Part shown: positions 63,556 through 64,000 of the stretch, piece after piece
How the letters are laid out: every line of letters begins with the position of its first letter
Numbering within the stretch: position 1 is the first letter of the stretch
Source: Acinetobacter chengduensis
GTDB taxonomy: Bacteria > Pseudomonadota > Gammaproteobacteria > Pseudomonadales > Moraxellaceae
Length of the DNA: 64,000 nt
Assembly (NCBI RefSeq): GCF_003664645.1
Contig: NZ_RCHC01000004.1
Span: 62,001-126,000, forward strand
Reading direction: 5' to 3'
Notes under the pieces: generated by a model
What the model was told of the DNA's origin: nothing
Seen by the model: only the letters and a program-made list of their open reading frames with translations
Databases searched by the model: none
Translations under genes and position numbers: made by a program

Positions 63556-64000
63556 ATGAATGCATTTCAACATGAACCTGACCTAAATCTGAATAGAGCG
63601 CCAAGCATTGCCATTCCTCGTCTTGAGCTCCTTAATATTTGTAAAAATTACAATTCATTGAAAGCCAATGACCATATTAATTTGAAAGTTCAAGCGGGTC
63701 ATATTCACGCGATTCTAGGTGAAAATGGTGCTGGAAAAAGCACCTTGATGAAAATTATTTATGGCGCAACCAAAGCCGATCAAGGGCAAATTATTTGGAA
63801 TGGTAAAGAAGTTAGAATCGACAATCCCTCTATGGCCCGTAAGCTAGGTATTGGGATGGTTTATCAGCATTTTTCTTTGTTTGAAACCTTAACCGTTGCA
63901 CAAAATATTCTATTAGGACTAGATGAAAAAATTGATCTCGCCAGCTTGCATCAAAAAATTCGAGACGTTTCTGAGCAATATGGGTTACCTGTAGACCCAA
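63556..64000 (+). CDS. ABC transporter ATPase of BMP (nucleoside/nucleobase) system, cut by window end
   Basis: The first 148 residues of a sugar/nucleoside-type ABC ATPase. Walker A GENGAGKSTLMKIIYG and Q-loop YQHFSLFETLTVAQNILLG are visible; the second nucleotide-binding half typical of these ~500-residue proteins lies outside. It has an N-terminal extension of ~25 residues (FQHEPDLNLNRAPSIAIPR) before the first strand. It would power uptake with BMP-type binding proteins; permease genes presumably follow. Confidence 0.87.
   Translation, partial: MNAFQHEPDLNLNRAPSIAIPRLELLNICKNYNSLKANDHINLKVQAGHIHAILGENGAGKSTLMKIIYGATKADQGQIIWNGKEVRIDNPSMARKLGIGMVYQHFSLFETLTVAQNILLGLDEKIDLASLHQKIRDVSEQYGLPVDP

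Noticed and set aside
1..64000. CRISPR array, tRNA, rRNA, insertion sequence or prophage
   Set aside because: No regularly spaced repeats, cloverleaf, transposase or phage structural genes were seen in reading both strands.

Overview
The window looks like a chromosomal segment from a gamma-proteobacterium of the genus Acinetobacter, or a very close relative. Grounds: AT-rich DNA with A/T-rich intergenic spacers, an AbeS-like SMR pump, the MesX-MesD type methionine synthase, DUF2058 and SstT homologues, and a gene arrangement typical of that genus. This is inferred from protein similarity recalled by eye; no database search was run. I saw no rRNA, tRNA, CRISPR array, insertion sequence or phage module.

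Layout. 1-9.5 kb: AraC regulator, MaoC-like protein, ABC exporter, an orphan ParA-type ATPase, DUF2058 and YoaK-like proteins, the Na+/Ser-Thr symporter SstT, a SulP permease, and an ArsR-family repressor with the two-cysteine signature of persulfide sensors. 9.7-14.3 kb: cysteine synthase, then a copper resistance group (CopA ATPase with three metal-binding domains, CueR, and a small copper chaperone) with two recognisable CueR-type promoters. 14.4-20.1 kb: TetR regulator divergent from an acyl-CoA dehydrogenase, a thiolase and a succinate/acetate CoA-transferase. 20.4-24.1 kb: a single 1232-residue protein combining DUF262, HNH nuclease, sigma-region-4-like HTH and further winged-helix-like segments, a candidate uncharacterised defence protein. 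It is followed by a decayed HAD phosphatase gene. 25-29.7 kb: LysR regulator and tauABCD (taurine uptake and desulfonation).

29.9-35.1 kb: a guanidine degradation operon. A sigma-54-type promoter and a guanidine-I (ykkC) riboswitch precede two DUF1989 proteins and a biotin-dependent urea/guanidine carboxylase; no allophanate hydrolase is linked. 35.2-37.1 kb: an AT-rich orphan gene with a Cys/His cluster resembling an HNH-like fold, and a broken RelBE/YefM-type toxin-antitoxin pair. 37.1-39.2 kb: HxlR repressor divergent from an NAD(P)-binding protein and a nitroreductase, with a perfect inverted-repeat operator between them. 40.8-42.7 kb: a second sigma-54-type promoter drives a 40-residue peptide, a NikR-like regulator lacking most nickel ligands, a 66-residue protein and an NMT1-like solute-binding lipoprotein. 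42.9-50.8 kb: MTHFR-like protein, QueH, MFS transporter, the folate-independent methionine synthase pair MesX-MesD, a flavin reductase and a TSUP transporter.

50.9-55.1 kb: a tightly packed minus-strand operon (ABC permease, ABC ATPase, 2-oxoglutarate/Fe(II)-type oxygenase, unknown protein, SMR efflux pump). 55.3-64 kb: a sirtuin, then a purine-related cluster (8-oxoguanine deaminase, Rieske oxygenase, guanine-deaminase-like enzyme, two paralogous BMP-family binding proteins, a second 2OG/Fe(II)-type oxygenase and the start of a nucleobase/nucleoside ABC ATPase cut by the window end). Two intergenic regions of this cluster share the dyad GTTCTA-N5-TAGAAC, a candidate common operator.

The overall theme is scavenging of nitrogen (guanidine, purines), sulfur (taurine, sulfate, cysteine) and methyl groups/methionine.
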